Shown piece after piece: positions 7,195 through 13,357 of a stretch of 13,357 bases of DNA. This DNA comes from Euryarchaeota archaeon UBA4 (GTDB lineage Archaea > Thermoplasmatota > Poseidoniia > Poseidoniales > Thalassarchaeaceae), in contig DAFQ01000006.1 in the NCBI GenBank assembly GCA_002497985.1, forward strand, positions 1 through 13,357. The letters are read 5' to 3'. The position numbers and the translations under genes were made by a program. The number at the start of each line of letters is the position of its first letter. Position 1 is the stretch's first letter. Under the pieces are notes generated by a model. That model made no database searches, was not told the origin of the DNA, and saw only the letters and a list, made by a program, of their open reading frames with translations.

Positions 7195-7273
7195 GAAGCT
7201 CCGATATCGCCCGACCGCTTGAACAGTTGGGTAGTTCCGGCGTCTTCAAGCACTCAACGCCCATCGGAGAGAC
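7195..7273. promoter_or_regulatory. divergent intergenic region between flavoprotein operon and moaE
   Basis: This 79-base gap must hold the start signals for both the minus-strand operon and the moaE run. It is GC-rich and I see no convincing TATA box on either strand. It contains a 7-base perfect inverted repeat, GCTTGAA (7217-7223) and TTCAAGC (7245-7251), that could bind a dimeric regulator but could also be chance. GGAG elements precede both GTG starts. Confidence 0.4.
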
Positions 7274-7693
7274 GTGTCCGTGCGAGTCTTCGTTGAAGGT
7301 ACTTCGATCAACCCCGGGGAATTGAGGGGTATGGTATCCAAGGATGGCTGTGGGAGCATAGTCAGCTTTGTCGGAATTACTCGTGGCAAAGAAGGGGGGC
7401 ACGACGTGCATAGTCTGGAATTTGATGCATGGGGCGAAAAATTACCTTCGGTCCTAGAATCAATCGCTGAAAGTGCAATTTCTGATTTCGGCGTCTCATC
7501 AGTGGTCATCGCACACAGGACCGGCATGGTCCTTCCCGGAGAGACCATCGTTTGCATTCATGTTGGCTCTGAGCACAGAAGAGAAGGTTTCCTAGCCTGC
7601 TCATGGATAATCGATGAACTCAAGGGGCAGGCCCCCCTGTGGAAGAAAGAGACACGCTCTGATGGCGTTGAGTGGAAAGGTGGAATGGGATGA
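7274..7693 (+). CDS. moaE: molybdopterin synthase catalytic subunit MoaE
   Basis: MoaE transfers sulfur from the MoaD thiocarboxylate to precursor Z (cyclic pyranopterin monophosphate) to make the dithiolene of molybdopterin. The 139-residue protein shows the family core: CGSIVSFVGITRG (26-38), LEFDAW (48-53), AHRTGMVLPGETIV (80-93), HVGSEHRREGFLAC (96-109) and the conserved lysine motif APLWKKE (120-126) near the C terminus, which contributes catalytic lysines in E. coli MoaE. The length is normal. The start is GTG at 7274 with GGAG four bases upstream. The stop overlaps the moaC start as ATGA, so the two are translationally coupled. MoaD is not in the window. The presence of moaE and moaC implies that the organism makes a molybdenum or tungsten pterin cofactor. 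Confidence 0.95.
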   Translation: MSVRVFVEGTSINPGELRGMVSKDGCGSIVSFVGITRGKEGGHDVHSLEFDAWGEKLPSVLESIAESAISDFGVSSVVIAHRTGMVLPGETIVCIHVGSEHRREGFLACSWIIDELKGQAPLWKKETRSDGVEWKGGMG

Positions 7694-8139
7694 CAGATGC
7701 AATAGTTCCTATCGGACATAAACCGATAGTTCACAGGTACGCGGCCGCCAGAGGCTCTCTCGACCTTTCGCCCGATTCAGTTGATGCGATAAGAAATGGT
7801 CAGGTGGCCAAGGGAGACGTTCTGGAGGCCAGCATGATTGCAGCCATTCTGGCTGTAAAAGAGACTCCTAGGATGATTCCACACTGCCACATAGTGCCAA
7901 TCGAGTCTTGCAATGTATCCTGGGATTGGGAAGGAAACTCCCTTGTGTGTACTGTAACTGTAAGCGCTCACTGGAAGACAGGGGTGGAGATGGAAGCTCT
8001 TTGTGGAGTTTCTACGGGATTGCTATGTGCATGGGACATGGTTAAGTCGTTGGAGAAGGACAGTTCCGGTCAATACCCAGAAACAAGAATGAGGGATATC
8101 CGAGTGATAGAGAAGCGAAAGGACGATGCGCAGGATTGA
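7690..8139 (+). CDS. moaC: cyclic pyranopterin monophosphate synthase MoaC
   Basis: MoaC converts 3',8-cyclo-7,8-dihydro-GTP, made by MoaA, into cyclic pyranopterin monophosphate, the substrate that MoaE/MoaD later sulfurates. The 149-residue sequence has the family landmarks: KGDVLEASMIAAILAVKET (41-59), IPHCHIVP (63-70), KTGVEMEALCGVS (96-108) and the active-site Asp-Lys pair in DMVKSLEK (D116, K119), then RDIRVIEK. The usual IPLCHPL reads IPHCHIV here, and about six extra residues (SSGQYP) sit in the last loop; both look like ordinary drift. The start is the ATG at 7690, overlapping the moaE stop as ATGA with GGTGG upstream. A longer reading from 7672 would intrude further into moaE and is not needed. 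Confidence 0.95.
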   Translation: MTDAIVPIGHKPIVHRYAAARGSLDLSPDSVDAIRNGQVAKGDVLEASMIAAILAVKETPRMIPHCHIVPIESCNVSWDWEGNSLVCTVTVSAHWKTGVEMEALCGVSTGLLCAWDMVKSLEKDSSGQYPETRMRDIRVIEKRKDDAQD

Positions 8140-8163
8140 GAACCCCGACCCTCTCGCCCTAGC

Positions 8164-9117
8164 ATGGCGACCGCAGACTTGGAGCACTATTTCCTTGAGG
8201 CGACCGAAGCAGCGGCAGTAGCAGCGTCTGCTTGGAGAGGGAAAGGAGACGGCAAGGCCGCAGACGGCGCCGCAGTCGAGGCCATGAGGGGCGTCTTCGA
8301 TAAAGTTCCGTTCGATGGCAGAGTTGCCATAGGCGAGGGGGAAAGAGACGATGCCCCAATGTTGTGGATAGGGGAGCCACTAGGTTCGATGCAAGGGATG
8401 CCTCAGGCGCCATCCATAGACATCGCAGTTGATCCTCTTGAGTGCACAAATCACGTAGCAAAGAACCTGCCCAATGCCATGGCCGTATTGGCGGCAGCAC
8501 CTAGAGGTGCCCTACTACATGCTCCGGACTGCTACATGGACAAGATATCTGGTCCCTCGGAACTCAAGGGGGAAATCAGCTTGGAGGCCGATGTTGCATA
8601 CAATGTAGAAGCGGCATGCTCCGCCCTTGGAAAGACTCCAGAAGAGCTGAACGTAGTTGCGATGGACAGACCTAGGCACGATCGACTAGTCAGGGATCTC
8701 AATGAACAATCTGTCAACGTCATTCTAATTGGCGATGGCGATGTTTCAGCAGCCTTGAATTCCGCAGATCCAGAATCACACATTGACATGCTTATGGGAA
8801 TTGGAGCGGCTCCCGAGGGAGTGATTACTGCTACCGCCTTAAGGGGCCTAGATGCGCCATTCGAAGGCAGGCTCGTATTCAAGAACGATGGCCACAGGGA
8901 ACGTGCCGAGAGAATGATAGATGGAGATATAGAGAGAATTTGGGACAGGGACGAACTATGCTCATCTGAAGACTCCCTATTCATAGGGACTGGAGTGTGC
9001 AGTGGCAGGACCCGGGGTGTAGAAATTCTTGGAGATGGCAAGGCATCGGTCCACTCAGAGATAATTGACGTGGCCAATAGGGGGCACAGGTTCGTTTCTT
9101 CCGAGAGAGAAATATAG
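8164..9117 (+). CDS. glpX: class II fructose-1,6-bisphosphatase (GlpX)
   Basis: GlpX hydrolyses fructose-1,6-bisphosphate to fructose-6-phosphate, the committing step of gluconeogenesis, using divalent metal. Landmarks in the 317 residues are ATEAAAVAASAWRGKGD (13-29) with D34, VAIGEGERDDAPML (54-67), DIAVDPLECTN (86-96), APDCYMDKI (120-128) and GIGAAPEGVITATALR (212-227) with E218. The acidic metal ligands known from E. coli GlpX (D33, E57, D85, E88, E213) have counterparts D34, E58, D90, E93 and E218. Oddity: the almost invariant DPLEGT reads DPLECT, with Cys at 94 (codon TGC at 8443-8445). The ATG at 8164 has no Shine-Dalgarno and lies 24 bases after moaC. The length is normal. Many archaea use the bifunctional FBP aldolase/phosphatase instead; this bacterial-type enzyme is followed directly by a class I aldolase gene. 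Confidence 0.94.
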   Translation: MATADLEHYFLEATEAAAVAASAWRGKGDGKAADGAAVEAMRGVFDKVPFDGRVAIGEGERDDAPMLWIGEPLGSMQGMPQAPSIDIAVDPLECTNHVAKNLPNAMAVLAAAPRGALLHAPDCYMDKISGPSELKGEISLEADVAYNVEAACSALGKTPEELNVVAMDRPRHDRLVRDLNEQSVNVILIGDGDVSAALNSADPESHIDMLMGIGAAPEGVITATALRGLDAPFEGRLVFKNDGHRERAERMIDGDIERIWDRDELCSSEDSLFIGTGVCSGRTRGVEILGDGKASVHSEIIDVANRGHRFVSSEREI

Positions 9118-9134
9118 GCCCACAAACCAAATCT

Positions 9135-9145
9135 GGAAATATCAA
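9135..9145 (+). promoter_or_regulatory. possible TATA/BRE element for the aldolase gene
   Basis: GGAAATATCAA, a purine start followed by an AT core, lies in the 82-base gap between glpX and the aldolase, about 60 bases before the chosen ATG at 9200. An RNA starting about 26 bases downstream would have a leader of roughly 30 bases. This would give the aldolase its own promoter in addition to read-through from glpX. It is a weak, sequence-only call. Confidence 0.3.
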
Positions 9146-9199
9146 TTACTAACGATGGTTTCATTTCTCAGTACCTTCTCGTCGACATCGGTAATCGAT

Positions 9200-10210
9200 A
9201 TGGACAGGGAACTTCTAGAGAAGACAGCTATGGAACTTGTAGCTCCGGGAAAAGGGATTCTCGCAGCGGATGAGAGTAATGGGACTATGTCAAATAGACT
9301 AGAGGCAGTAGGTGTCGAACCATCCCCTGAGACAAGAAGGGCCTATCGAACAAACATCTTCTCGACTCAGGGATACGAGGATGCAGTCAGTGGGATAATA
9401 CTGTTTGACGAGACCATCAGACAGAGCATGGACGATGGGACTCCAATTCCCGACTATCTTACCGGCCGTGGAATCCATCCCGGAATCAAGGTGGACACCG
9501 GTGCCAAGGATCTGGCCCATCACAAGGGCGAGAAAATTACAGAGGGCCTCGACGGACTCCGTGAGAGGTGCGCTGAATATTTCAGAATGGGCGCCCGTTT
9601 CGCAAAATGGCGAGCCGTAATTAGAATAGGCGATGGAATGCCAAGCGATGCGAATATTTCCACAAACGCACATGCTCTGGCTCGATACGCCTCGATTTGT
9701 CAAGAACAAGGACTGGTCCCAATAATTGAGCCAGAGGTTCTGATGGATGGCAATCACGATACTCAGACCTGCTATGATGTCACCGCAAGAATTCTCGATG
9801 CAACCTTTGGTGAATGCAAGGTCCAGGGTGTTCACATTCCAGGCGCTTTACTGAAACCAAACATGATCCTATCTGGCAAAGGCTGTTCGAATAAGGGAAG
9901 CAGAGAAGAAGCAGCACAGATGACGGTCGACTGTCTGACTTCCCATGTCCCAACCGACCTCCCTGGAATAGTATTCCTTTCCGGTGGCCAATCCGATGAA
10001 GATGCAACAGCCCATTTGAATCTCATGAATGCGATGGAAACTGAACACCCCTGGCAACTTTCCTACTCATACGGACGAGCCCTCCTCGCACACGCATTAC
10101 AGACATGGGCCAGTGGTTCGAATGAGGAAAGCCAGCAAGCCTTCGCTCACCGTGCCAAAATGAACAGCCTTGCCAGAAGCGGCGACTGGTCTGTAGATTT
10201 GGAAGTCTGA
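9200..10210 (+). CDS. class I fructose-bisphosphate aldolase, eukaryote type
   Basis: This enzyme interconverts fructose-1,6-bisphosphate with dihydroxyacetone phosphate and glyceraldehyde-3-phosphate through a lysine Schiff base. The 336 residues read like animal and plant aldolases: APGKGILAADES (15-26, D24), GIKVD (95-99, K97), FAKWRAV (134-140, K136), IEPEVLMDG (176-184, E177 and E179), GALLKPNMI (215-223, Schiff-base K219), FLSGGQSDEDA (259-269) and SYSYGRAL (288-295). The C terminus is short and lacks the final Tyr extension of vertebrate forms. It is unlike the short archaeal DhnA-type class I aldolases. The ATG at 9200 gives the family-typical N terminus MDRELLEKTAMELVAPG; ATGs at 9155 and 9065 would add non-conserved residues. 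With glpX directly upstream it forms a two-step gluconeogenic pair. Its origin by transfer from bacteria or eukaryotes is an inference. Confidence 0.94.
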   Translation: MDRELLEKTAMELVAPGKGILAADESNGTMSNRLEAVGVEPSPETRRAYRTNIFSTQGYEDAVSGIILFDETIRQSMDDGTPIPDYLTGRGIHPGIKVDTGAKDLAHHKGEKITEGLDGLRERCAEYFRMGARFAKWRAVIRIGDGMPSDANISTNAHALARYASICQEQGLVPIIEPEVLMDGNHDTQTCYDVTARILDATFGECKVQGVHIPGALLKPNMILSGKGCSNKGSREEAAQMTVDCLTSHVPTDLPGIVFLSGGQSDEDATAHLNLMNAMETEHPWQLSYSYGRALLAHALQTWASGSNEESQQAFAHRAKMNSLARSGDWSVDLEV

Positions 10211-10212
10211 AT

Positions 10213-10467
10213 TCAGTTTTCTCCGTCGAGAACCCCTGGTCTTAGCTGCCAGACGCAGATCTCGTAGCGTCCAGATAGGGCACCCCCTCTCTTTGTCGTT
10301 GCTACCTTCATGATGTCCTTGTCCTTGGAAAGGACGTTCCCTAGTTGTTGAGGGGTAGTTCCGTGCCTCATCGTTGTATTGACGTGCTCCAATATCTCGG
10401 TGGTATTCGCTTCTCCTCTGTTGTGCAGAAATTTCTTGATTTTTTGTCTCAATCTTGTTGTTCTCAT
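10213..10467 (-). CDS. small winged-helix DNA-binding protein, paralog 2
   Basis: This basic 84-residue protein has a predicted winged helix-turn-helix. Helix 1 spans about residues 4-14 (TRLRQKIKKFL), the next helix TTEILEHVNTTM (22-33), the recognition helix follows TTPQQLGNVLSKDK (37-50), and the wing comes after DIMKVATTKRGG (51-62) with the strand RYEICVW. It aligns end to end with the neighbouring 84-residue product upstream. The regulator role is inferred from the fold; no ligand-binding or metal domain is present. A strong Shine-Dalgarno (GGAGGAGAG) lies three bases before the ATG and starts 21 bases after the stop of the paralog, so the two are co-transcribed. Its stop is two bases from the convergent aldolase stop. 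It could also be a chromatin-like architectural protein. Confidence 0.82.
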   Translation of the reverse strand: MRTTRLRQKIKKFLHNRGEANTTEILEHVNTTMRHGTTPQQLGNVLSKDKDIMKVATTKRGGALSGRYEICVWQLRPGVLDGEN

Positions 10468-10488
10468 TTTCTCTCCTCCATATTTTGG

Positions 10489-10743
10489 CTATTTTCGCTC
10501 ATGATGAGCTACCCACTTATCGCTCGCCCATTCCGATAAGGGGTATTCACGTCCTGCAATTCCACTTCTCCTAACTGTCCCAATTCTGACAATCTTGTCA
10601 TCCATTTCCAGTATCGACGCGATGTCCGATCGTGGTGCCTGATTATTGCTCTGGGAACTGATCCATGCTGCAATCTCAGCGGTGTTCCTTGGCTTCTCGG
10701 AGACGAATTTTCTGATCAAATCGCGAATCCGGTCATTTTCCAT
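10489..10743 (-). CDS. small winged-helix DNA-binding protein, paralog 1
   Basis: This 84-residue protein has the same length and plan as its downstream neighbour: RIRDLIRKFVSEKP (helix 1), NTAEIAAWIS (helix 2), APRSDIASILEMDDKIVRIG (recognition helix and wing), GREYPLSEW (end strand). Shared positions include R-I/L-R, I-R/K-K-F, T-x-E-I, the spacing to the D/K-K-I/D-I pair, T-x-R/K-R-x-G, GR-Y/E-Y and the final W. The ATG at 10743 is preferred, with GGAAGGGCGAG upstream. An in-frame GTG at 10836 would add 31 residues with three Cys, but that stretch includes a TATA-like element and has no counterpart in the paralog. Regulation: it lies downstream of the control region holding two GTAACTAAA copies that read toward this gene. 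The target is unknown; autoregulation is a natural guess. Confidence 0.82.
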   Translation of the reverse strand: MENDRIRDLIRKFVSEKPRNTAEIAAWISSQSNNQAPRSDIASILEMDDKIVRIGTVRRSGIAGREYPLSEWASDKWVAHHERK

Positions 10744-10807
10744 TATTACTCGCCCTTCCTTGGCCACGGTACCGCAGACGGCCCGATATGCACAGGACGG
10801 CGGGCAC

Positions 10808-10817
10808 TGATATAACC
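10808..10817 (-). promoter_or_regulatory. putative TATA box of the winged-helix gene pair
   Basis: Read on the minus strand, GGTTATATCA lies 65-75 bases before the ATG at 10743. It would give a transcript starting near 10785-10790 with a leader of roughly 45 bases. A GTAACTAAA copy (10839-10847) sits about 22 bases upstream of it. Confidence 0.5.
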
Positions 10818-10838
10818 GTTCTGTACGAAATAGCACAT

Positions 10839-10847
10839 TTTAGTTAC
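10839..10847 (-). promoter_or_regulatory. GTAACTAAA motif, copy 1 (possible operator)
   Basis: On the minus strand this site reads GTAACTAAA, pointing toward the winged-helix pair and just upstream of its TATA-like box. The same nine bases occur at 10873-10881 in the same orientation and at 10939-10947 in the opposite one. Such placement suits an activator or autoregulator site. Confidence 0.5.
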
Positions 10848-10872
10848 CAAACATGACGAAAAACAGAGCAGA

Positions 10873-10883
10873 TTTAGTTACAT
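10873..10883 (-). promoter_or_regulatory. GTAACTAAA motif, copy 2 (extended ATGTAACTAAA)
   Basis: On the minus strand this reads ATGTAACTAAA. It is identical over 11 bases to copy 3 on the plus strand, so copies 2 and 3 form an 11-base perfect inverted repeat separated by 53 bases. It has the same orientation as copy 1, and their starts are 34 bases apart. Confidence 0.5.
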
Positions 10884-10936
10884 CATCAGGTGTTGAAATG
10901 AAACCATCTCATTCTCCATTGGAAATGTGTAATAAA

Positions 10937-10947
10937 ATGTAACTAAA
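10937..10947 (+). promoter_or_regulatory. GTAACTAAA motif, copy 3 (extended ATGTAACTAAA)
   Basis: On the plus strand this reads ATGTAACTAAA, pointing toward the large plus-strand gene and ending 16 bases before its TATA-like box. It mirrors the copies that face the other gene. Confidence 0.5.
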
Positions 10948-10963
10948 CAGTTTAATTTATTAC

Positions 10964-10973
10964 TAATATATTA
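10964..10973 (+). promoter_or_regulatory. putative TATA box of the large winged-helix gene
   Basis: TAATATATTA is a perfect 10-base palindrome centred about 30 bases before the GTG at 10998, the right distance for an archaeal TATA box of a leaderless or nearly leaderless transcript. Being palindromic it could in principle serve either strand. Confidence 0.55.
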
Positions 10974-10997
10974 TGTCGATTGAAACAGTGGTGGTTT

Positions 10998-13357
10998 GTG
11001 GTGTCTGATGGTTCCAATATTCAGTCAGATGTCCGTATTACGGGATCCTTAGGAAAAATTCGCAGTAGGAACAGACGGAGGCTTCTGAACAGGCTCACTG
11101 ATGGGGGTGCCACTGTGAGTGAGATGGCAACCGACTCAGGAATTCGAATACCTCACGTATCTGCCGAGATTAGAAAGATGAGAAACGATGCACTGGTCGA
11201 CAGTGACATGCCGCCAGGGAGCAGGGGTGCAATACTCCATCTAACGGGTAAGGGCTGGGATATGGTCAGGGACGATGAATGGTCGAGGGCATCTGAGGGT
11301 TTTCCCCTGCCTGACAATGATCATGAAATTTGCATCCTCTCCAGGGATGGCCCAAACCTTCTGATAGGAATGATGGCTCCAGCGGAATCTCCACTAATCC
11401 TAATTCCAGATAGGCCACCAGTGGCTGTTGGGAGTTCTGAAGACTCCAGTGGAACAGAAGGGGTCTCTTGGAGTTGGGCCGTAATCAGAGAAAGGGCCCC
11501 TAGGTGGTTTGATGTATCAACAATGGAATCACGAAACTCACCAATTCCACTTGATAGGGGGAGAATAGACACTTTTTCCGAGGGCCGCTCGGTTATAGGA
11601 ATCGTTAGGGCGCGACTATTGGAGGAGGAGCGACCAATCGCCATAGCTCCTGGAAAATGGTTTACGGGCCCACTGCATAGGCCGGACCCCCCTCTTCCTG
11701 AGAATACATTACACAGGGGGCCATGGGTTCTTGGAACCTGCCACAACATGTCTCCAGATGTAAGGCCAAAGTCTGCAATCGCTGCTGTCGTTAGTGATAG
11801 GCTGCCTCGTTCAATGCTTCTGAAAACTTCAAGGTCATCTGCGATAGTTATTGCAAATCTGGGGGGAGTGGATATCGGAGGAAGAGAATATCCTCTTGAG
11901 ACGCTCGATCACTGGATTGAGGTCGCTCATCCGCGACTGTCAGATTCTGAGAGAGTCAAGAGGTGCCAATCATTGAAGGACCGAATACTGGGCAATCGTC
12001 GTTCAAAGACAGAAGACTCAACCTGGAGGAGATTTAGACAGGATTGGGGGCAATCACGGTTTTCTACAGAAACAGTCACTTCGGGTTTACTTGACACCAG
12101 GGGCCTCGGGGATGCAGCTATTGAATCGATGATTAGATGGGTAATTTCTATTGAGGAGGGGCCCCCAATAGTAGTTGATTTTCCTGACAACATACCAAGT
12201 GATGTTGCATCCACTCTTTCCTCGCACCCCTCTCTGAGGATGGTGATATTGAACAGCGAGGTGCCACAGTTCTCCAACTTAGACCGCCTTTCAATAGATC
12301 CACTAAGGCCCCTTCCTTGGATGACTCTTGAAATAAATGGAGGCAGAACGCTTCCTGTAAAACTCATAGATCCTGTAACTCATTTCCCTGACTCTCCAAA
12401 CACCCCATCCGTGGGGCAGCACGAAAACAACTTCCCCCCCCAAGTCCAGGGCCTAATAAACGAAGTTAATGACATCGAGTATTCATCGATGATAAGATCA
12501 GCTAGCTCCCAATATCCGGAAGGAAATGAAGAATGGGCAAACAGGATGGAAGCCAGCTACCCAATAGCTGCATGGATAGCCTCACCATCCAGAACGAGAT
12601 GGCCAAGGTGGCAGAGACTTGGAAAGAGGCTGGACCCAAAGTGGCTAGTGATGATGGATTTTGAATCCCTTCCACTTGAGAGGCTCTCAGAAGCGGCTGA
12701 AGTTGCTCCCGAGGAAGTATTGGAAATATTCTCTGTCAAATTTACAGAACTTCTTCGAGACTCACCCGATTCAGCATTGAGGGCCAGGCCCACAATAGAT
12801 TCGAGCAACGCCTCCCCGGGAGCTTCATGGGTGGCATCTCAATTACTCGCAAACTCCCCCTGGCTTCCGGAAAGCCTTCATGATGATTTATTGAAGTGGT
12901 CTGTGGATGCATGGCTTTCGAATCCCCCAGAAAAATCCCTCTCCGCATTGGAAGGATTGTCGTGGCTCCACGGTCGCCGCAAATCCAGTGCCTTTGATTA
13001 TGAAAATGTTCTAAATTCTGTTTTGGAAAGGGGAAGAACATTGGGGCCGGAAAACGAATTACGAATCTGGTCTTACCTGGTTGATAGGGCCAGCAACCCC
13101 TCCGAATTAGAAATCGGACAAATAGGCGCCATACTCAATTCACTGCCCCTTAGCTGGTGGTCAGCAATTTCCTCGGACCTGTTATTCCAGCTACTCCAGG
13201 AAGACGATACAACAGACTGGCTACTCAATAATCCAGTATCCTGGTCCGCGGCAGTTCTTCGAAGGCCCGGGGAGGAATGCAAGTCACCCGCCCTTCATGA
13301 GTTGAAGCATAAGGGGTGCAGTCCGGAGTTGAGAACACTACTGGATCGGAGACTAAG
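10998..13357 (+). CDS. large uncharacterised protein with N-terminal winged helix (3' end beyond window)
   Basis: An uninterrupted frame of 786 codons runs from here to the window end with no stop, so the gene continues beyond it. Residues 26-90 look like a MarR/ArsR-like winged helix: RRRLLNRLTDGG, then VSEMATDSGI-RIPHVSAEIRKM as the helix-turn-helix (40-61), and a wing ending in LTGKGWDMV (82-90). Residues 100-400 are a mixed segment with several hydrophobic strand-like stretches (SAIVIANLGG, PPIVVDF, LRMVILN) that suggest an alpha/beta domain of unknown type. From about residue 480 the sequence becomes mostly helical and Trp/Leu-rich. I recognise no catalytic motif, Walker box, membrane helix or signal peptide. 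Starts: GTG at 10998 or 11001 (GGTGG at 10990-10994 and a TATA box about 30 bases upstream), or TTG at 10980; an in-frame stop at 10953 bounds the frame. It diverges from the small winged-helix pair and shares a control region with it. Confidence 0.82.
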   Translation, partial: MVSDGSNIQSDVRITGSLGKIRSRNRRRLLNRLTDGGATVSEMATDSGIRIPHVSAEIRKMRNDALVDSDMPPGSRGAILHLTGKGWDMVRDDEWSRASEGFPLPDNDHEICILSRDGPNLLIGMMAPAESPLILIPDRPPVAVGSSEDSSGTEGVSWSWAVIRERAPRWFDVSTMESRNSPIPLDRGRIDTFSEGRSVIGIVRARLLEEERPIAIAPGKWFTGPLHRPDPPLPENTLHRGPWVLGTCHNMSPDVRPKSAIAAVVSDRLPRSMLLKTSRSSAIVIANLGGVDIGGREYPLETLDHWIEVAHPRLSDSERVKRCQSLKDRILGNRRSKTEDSTWRRFRQDWGQSRFSTETVTSGLLDTRGLGDAAIESMIRWVISIEEGPPIVVDFPDNIPSDVASTLSSHPSLRMVILNSEVPQFSNLDRLSIDPLRPLPWMTLEINGGRTLPVKLIDPVTHFPDSPNTPSVGQHENNFPPQVQGLINEVNDIEYSSMIRSASSQYPEGNEEWANRMEASYPIAAWIASPSRTRWPRWQRLGKRLDPKWLVMMDFESLPLERLSEAAEVAPEEVLEIFSVKFTELLRDSPDSALRARPTIDSSNASPGASWVASQLLANSPWLPESLHDDLLKWSVDAWLSNPPEKSLSALEGLSWLHGRRKSSAFDYENVLNSVLERGRTLGPENELRIWSYLVDRASNPSELEIGQIGAILNSLPLSWWSAISSDLLFQLLQEDDTTDWLLNNPVSWSAAVLRRPGEECKSPALHELKHKGCSPELRTLLDRRL

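Noticed and set aside
6706..7296. 196-codon plus-strand frame overlapping moaE and the flavoprotein
   Set aside because: Antisense to the flavoprotein with its FAD motifs; it ends inside moaE in another frame.
8532..9164. 210-codon minus-strand frame opposite glpX
   Set aside because: Shadow of a clearly real gene; Ser/Pro/Leu-rich translation typical of antisense reading.
9299..9835. 178-codon minus-strand frame opposite the aldolase
   Set aside because: Shadow of a highly conserved class I aldolase.
10744..10836. 31-residue Cys-containing N-terminal extension of the upstream winged-helix protein
   Set aside because: It crosses a TATA-like element, has no counterpart in the 84-residue paralog, and the ATG at 10743 has a suitable upstream purine-rich site.
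10840..10997. CRISPR array or small RNA gene in the AT-rich gap
   Set aside because: The repeated unit is only 9-11 bases, differs in orientation and spacing, and no stable hairpin with a T-run was seen; a promoter/operator reading fits better.
12433..12442. Run of eight C as a possible frameshift site
   Set aside because: The plus-strand frame stays open on both sides with similar composition, so no shift is needed.
11321..13282. Several minus-strand frames of 69-146 codons
   Set aside because: All lie opposite the continuous 786-codon plus-strand frame, do not connect with one another, and lack domains or start signals.

Overview
The window looks like a fragment of a planktonic euryarchaeal genome, probably Marine Group II/III (Poseidoniales and relatives). 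This is an inference from several signs: TATA-like boxes before some genes, sparse Shine-Dalgarno sites beside GTG starts, heavy AGG/AGA use for arginine, small winged-helix proteins, and bacterial- or eukaryote-type metabolic enzymes. No ribosomal RNA or taxonomic marker is present, so the placement is tentative. Coding density is very high, and no gene-free stretch exceeds about 260 bases.

Layout. Positions 1-2133 (+) hold the 3' end of an ABC-F ATPase gene, a DEAD-box RNA helicase with a basic Gly/Asn/Arg-rich tail, and a tRNA-Gly(CCC) with an encoded CCA. Positions 2143-7194 (-) form a compact six-gene run, read from 7194 down to 2143: an FAD oxidoreductase related to geranylgeranyl reductases, an enoyl-CoA hydratase, a diiron oxygenase of the benzoyl-CoA epoxidase BoxB family, an unrecognised 186-residue protein, a 3-hydroxyacyl-CoA dehydrogenase, and a SemiSWEET sugar transporter. 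All junctions are within 22 bases or overlap, so this is probably one operon. Positions 7274-10210 (+) carry moaE and moaC (overlapping ATGA), a class II fructose-1,6-bisphosphatase (GlpX) and a eukaryote-type class I fructose-bisphosphate aldolase. Positions 10213-10743 (-) carry two tandem 84-residue winged-helix paralogs. A 254-base AT-rich control region follows. From 10998 to the window end (+) there is one open frame of at least 786 codons, with an N-terminal winged helix and no recognisable remainder.

How the genes may work together. BoxB-type enzymes epoxidise an aromatic acyl-CoA with O2, and the hydratase and dehydrogenase are standard beta-oxidation partners. The operon therefore suggests oxygen-dependent processing of an aromatic or otherwise unsaturated CoA thioester. 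The usual BoxA reductase, BoxC lyase, BoxD dehydrogenase, CoA ligase and thiolase are not in the window, so the substrate is open. GlpX plus class I aldolase supply two consecutive gluconeogenic steps that many archaea perform with a single bifunctional FBP aldolase/phosphatase.

Most unusual points: (1) the BoxB-like operon with its orphan protein and unusual partners; (2) a divergent control region with three copies of GTAACTAAA, each oriented toward the nearer gene and placed upstream of a TATA-like box, between the paired winged-helix genes and the large winged-helix protein; (3) the very long uncharacterised winged-helix protein itself; (4) a Gly-to-Cys change in the metal-site DPLEGT motif of GlpX.
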